IMG/VR virus record: IMGVR_UViG_3300042878_000561
Location: 1 to 39,278 of that record
Direction: 5' to 3' (one strand)
Length of the DNA: 39,278 nt
DNA from: a virus
Below are positions 38,327 to 39,278 of this stretch, one piece after another. The translations under genes and the position numbers were made by a program. Positions within the stretch are counted from its first letter, which is position 1. The number at the start of each line of letters is the position of its first letter. The notes below the pieces were generated by a model. The model did no database searches and was not told the origin of the DNA. It saw only the letters and a program-made list of their open reading frames with translations.

Positions 38327-38385
38327 GGGGAAGTTCTGCCGTTAATCGGCCAGCGTTAAATGACTGTAAATGATGGGGACAACTG

Positions 38386-39278
38386 ATGGGTAGAAAACCT
38401 GGGATTCAGAATATCCCTAAGCGCGAGGCGCAAGAAAAGGCCTTGCAGCAACTGAGTCAGGGTAGCACAATTACCCAGGCTATGGCCTCTGTAGGCCGCT
38501 CAGATGTAGCATTCCGCCAATGGTCAGCAACTGACCCTGAGTTTAAAGCACGTGCCGAGGCTGCTCGCCTCGAGGGTAAAGGCATCAAGACTGACCTAAA
38601 GGAGCTGGGAGATATATCCTTCCCCGACTTCTCTGAGCAGTTCCTAGATACTAAGCTCTTTGACCATCACCTTGACTGGATAGACCTGATTGAGGGCCGC
38701 GAGCCGCGCTGGCTAGACCCAGCCATGACCTACGAGGCAGGAGCTGCCAACCGTGTTCTCATTAACGTACCGCCTGAGCATGCTAAGAGTACGGTTATTA
38801 CGACTAACTACGTCGTTTATAAGATTGTTACCAACCCCAATGCGCGAGTCATTATCGTATCTAAGACTCAGGGTATGGCTCGCAAATTCCTTGGCGCAAT
38901 CAAAACAAGACTTTCCCACCCAGCCTTCACCAAACTCCAAGTAGCCTTCGGGCCTAACGGGGGATATAAGGCAGACTCAACACAATGGTCTGCCGATATG
39001 ATTTACCTGGGAACAGGACGCGACTCTGGAGAAAAGGACCCTACGGTCCAAGCCCTAGGTATGGGCTCTCAGATTTACGGTGCTCGCGCTGACCTGATTA
39101 TAATCGACGATGCTGTCATGGGCTCTAACGCTCACGAGTGGGAAAAGCAGCTCGAGTGGATTCAAAAAGAAGTTATTACTCGTCTAGGACGACATGGTAA
39201 ATTAATCATCGTTGGCACTCGAGTTGCACCAATTGACCTATATAAGATGCTCCGTGACCCCCAGCAATGGTCTGGTGG
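38386..39278 (+). CDS. terL: Terminase large subunit, N-terminal part (continues at base 3 of the window)
   Basis: The N-terminal 297 residues of the 622-aa packaging ATPase-nuclease; the frame runs off the window end and continues in phase at the window start. Residues 15-60 (LQQLSQGSTITQAMASVGRS and on) form a helix-turn-helix like that of small terminase subunits. Walker A is PPEHAKST (129-136), with Ala where Gly is commonly seen (compare PPRHGKST). Walker B is DLIIIDD (236-242). The coupling motif is IIVGT (274-278). The ATG at 38386 follows GGGGAC. Two earlier ATGs at 38370 and 38373 lie in another frame that stops at once. No separate small terminase gene was found. Confidence 0.95.
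   Translation, partial: MGRKPGIQNIPKREAQEKALQQLSQGSTITQAMASVGRSDVAFRQWSATDPEFKARAEAARLEGKGIKTDLKELGDISFPDFSEQFLDTKLFDHHLDWIDLIEGREPRWLDPAMTYEAGAANRVLINVPPEHAKSTVITTNYVVYKIVTNPNARVIIVSKTQGMARKFLGAIKTRLSHPAFTKLQVAFGPNGGYKADSTQWSADMIYLGTGRDSGEKDPTVQALGMGSQIYGARADLIIIDDAVMGSNAHEWEKQLEWIQKEVITRLGRHGKLIIVGTRVAPIDLYKMLRDPQQWSG
39152..39278. repeat. Terminal direct repeat, right copy (assembly overlap)
   Basis: Identical to bases 1-127. It shows that the contig closes on itself, giving a 39151-bp circular map. Confidence 0.93.

Larger units (their letters stand above)
37258..38385. promoter_or_regulatory. 1.1-kb gene-free control region (putative origin and divergent promoter region)
   Basis: No convincing gene lies here. 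It separates the leftward operon from the rightward late operon. From left to right it has overlapping inverted repeats (37289-37476), three CRP/GlxR-type operators, three copies of TGCAGCTCGG, paired 11-bp-spaced repeats (37871-37981), nested A+T-rich palindromes (37996-38035), an 8-bp direct repeat CTTAGAGT (38049, 38069), G/C hairpins (38119-38135, 38177-38192) and a structured leader before terL. Such a mix of iterated repeats beside an A+T-rich palindrome is the usual look of a phage origin combined with promoters. Function is inferred. Confidence 0.7.

Overview
The window is one complete, circularly closed genome of a virulent tailed phage, most likely a podovirus. Bases 1-127 are repeated exactly as the last 127 bases (39152-39278), so the unique genome is 39151 bp and the linear ends are an assembly artefact. 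The terminase gene runs across the joint. The host is most likely an actinobacterium: the phage carries a WhiB-type iron-sulfur regulator, a family confined to actinobacteria and their phages, and several other proteins resemble actinophage types. The DNA looks moderately A+T-rich, which suggests a low-GC host such as the freshwater lineages. That last point is inference.

Layout. (1) Rightward late operon from 38386 through the joint to 25120: terminase large subunit, portal, a proteasome/HslV-like hydrolase at the prohead-protease position, a 148-aa protein, a 1538-aa virion protein, three further virion-like proteins, scaffold, major capsid protein, small head-tail and lysine-rich proteins, a tail adaptor, fibres, a glycosyltransferase, a large tail protein, and a lysis cassette (small membrane protein, M15-like endolysin, holin). 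It ends at a strong terminator near 25180. (2) A single small leftward membrane-protein gene (25215-25373) between terminator-like hairpins. (3) Rightward replication and DNA-modification operon 25538-31949: Cas4/RecB-like nuclease split in two frames, two ssDNA-binding-like proteins, RecA-fold helicase/ATPase, Holliday junction resolvase, primase split in two frames, Nmad1-like protein, C5 cytosine methyltransferase, a second nuclease-like protein and a sigma-factor-like protein. (4) Leftward operon 37257-32003: small proteins, a tRNA-like minihelix, a zinc-cluster amidoligase next to a class II glutamine amidotransferase, WhiB, an exported lytic transglycosylase, and several zinc-ribbon proteins. 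(5) A 1.1-kb gene-free control region (37258-38385) from which the leftward operon and the late operon diverge.

The control region is the most structured non-coding DNA in the window. It holds three perfect TGTGA-N6-TCACA operators of the CRP/GlxR type, three pairs of an 11-bp-spaced repeat, three copies of TGCAGCTCGG, nested A+T-rich palindromes, a stand-alone terminator, and competing hairpins just upstream of the late operon. It looks like a combined replication origin and transcription switch.

Working together: the phage has helicase, primase and recombination nucleases but no recognisable DNA polymerase, RNA polymerase or integrase. It therefore probably borrows the host replisome and RNA polymerase, steering transcription with its sigma-like protein, WhiB and possibly the host CRP/GlxR regulator. 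The two most unusual enzyme sets are the HslV-like hydrolase in the head module and the amidoligase plus glutamine amidotransferase pair in the leftward operon.
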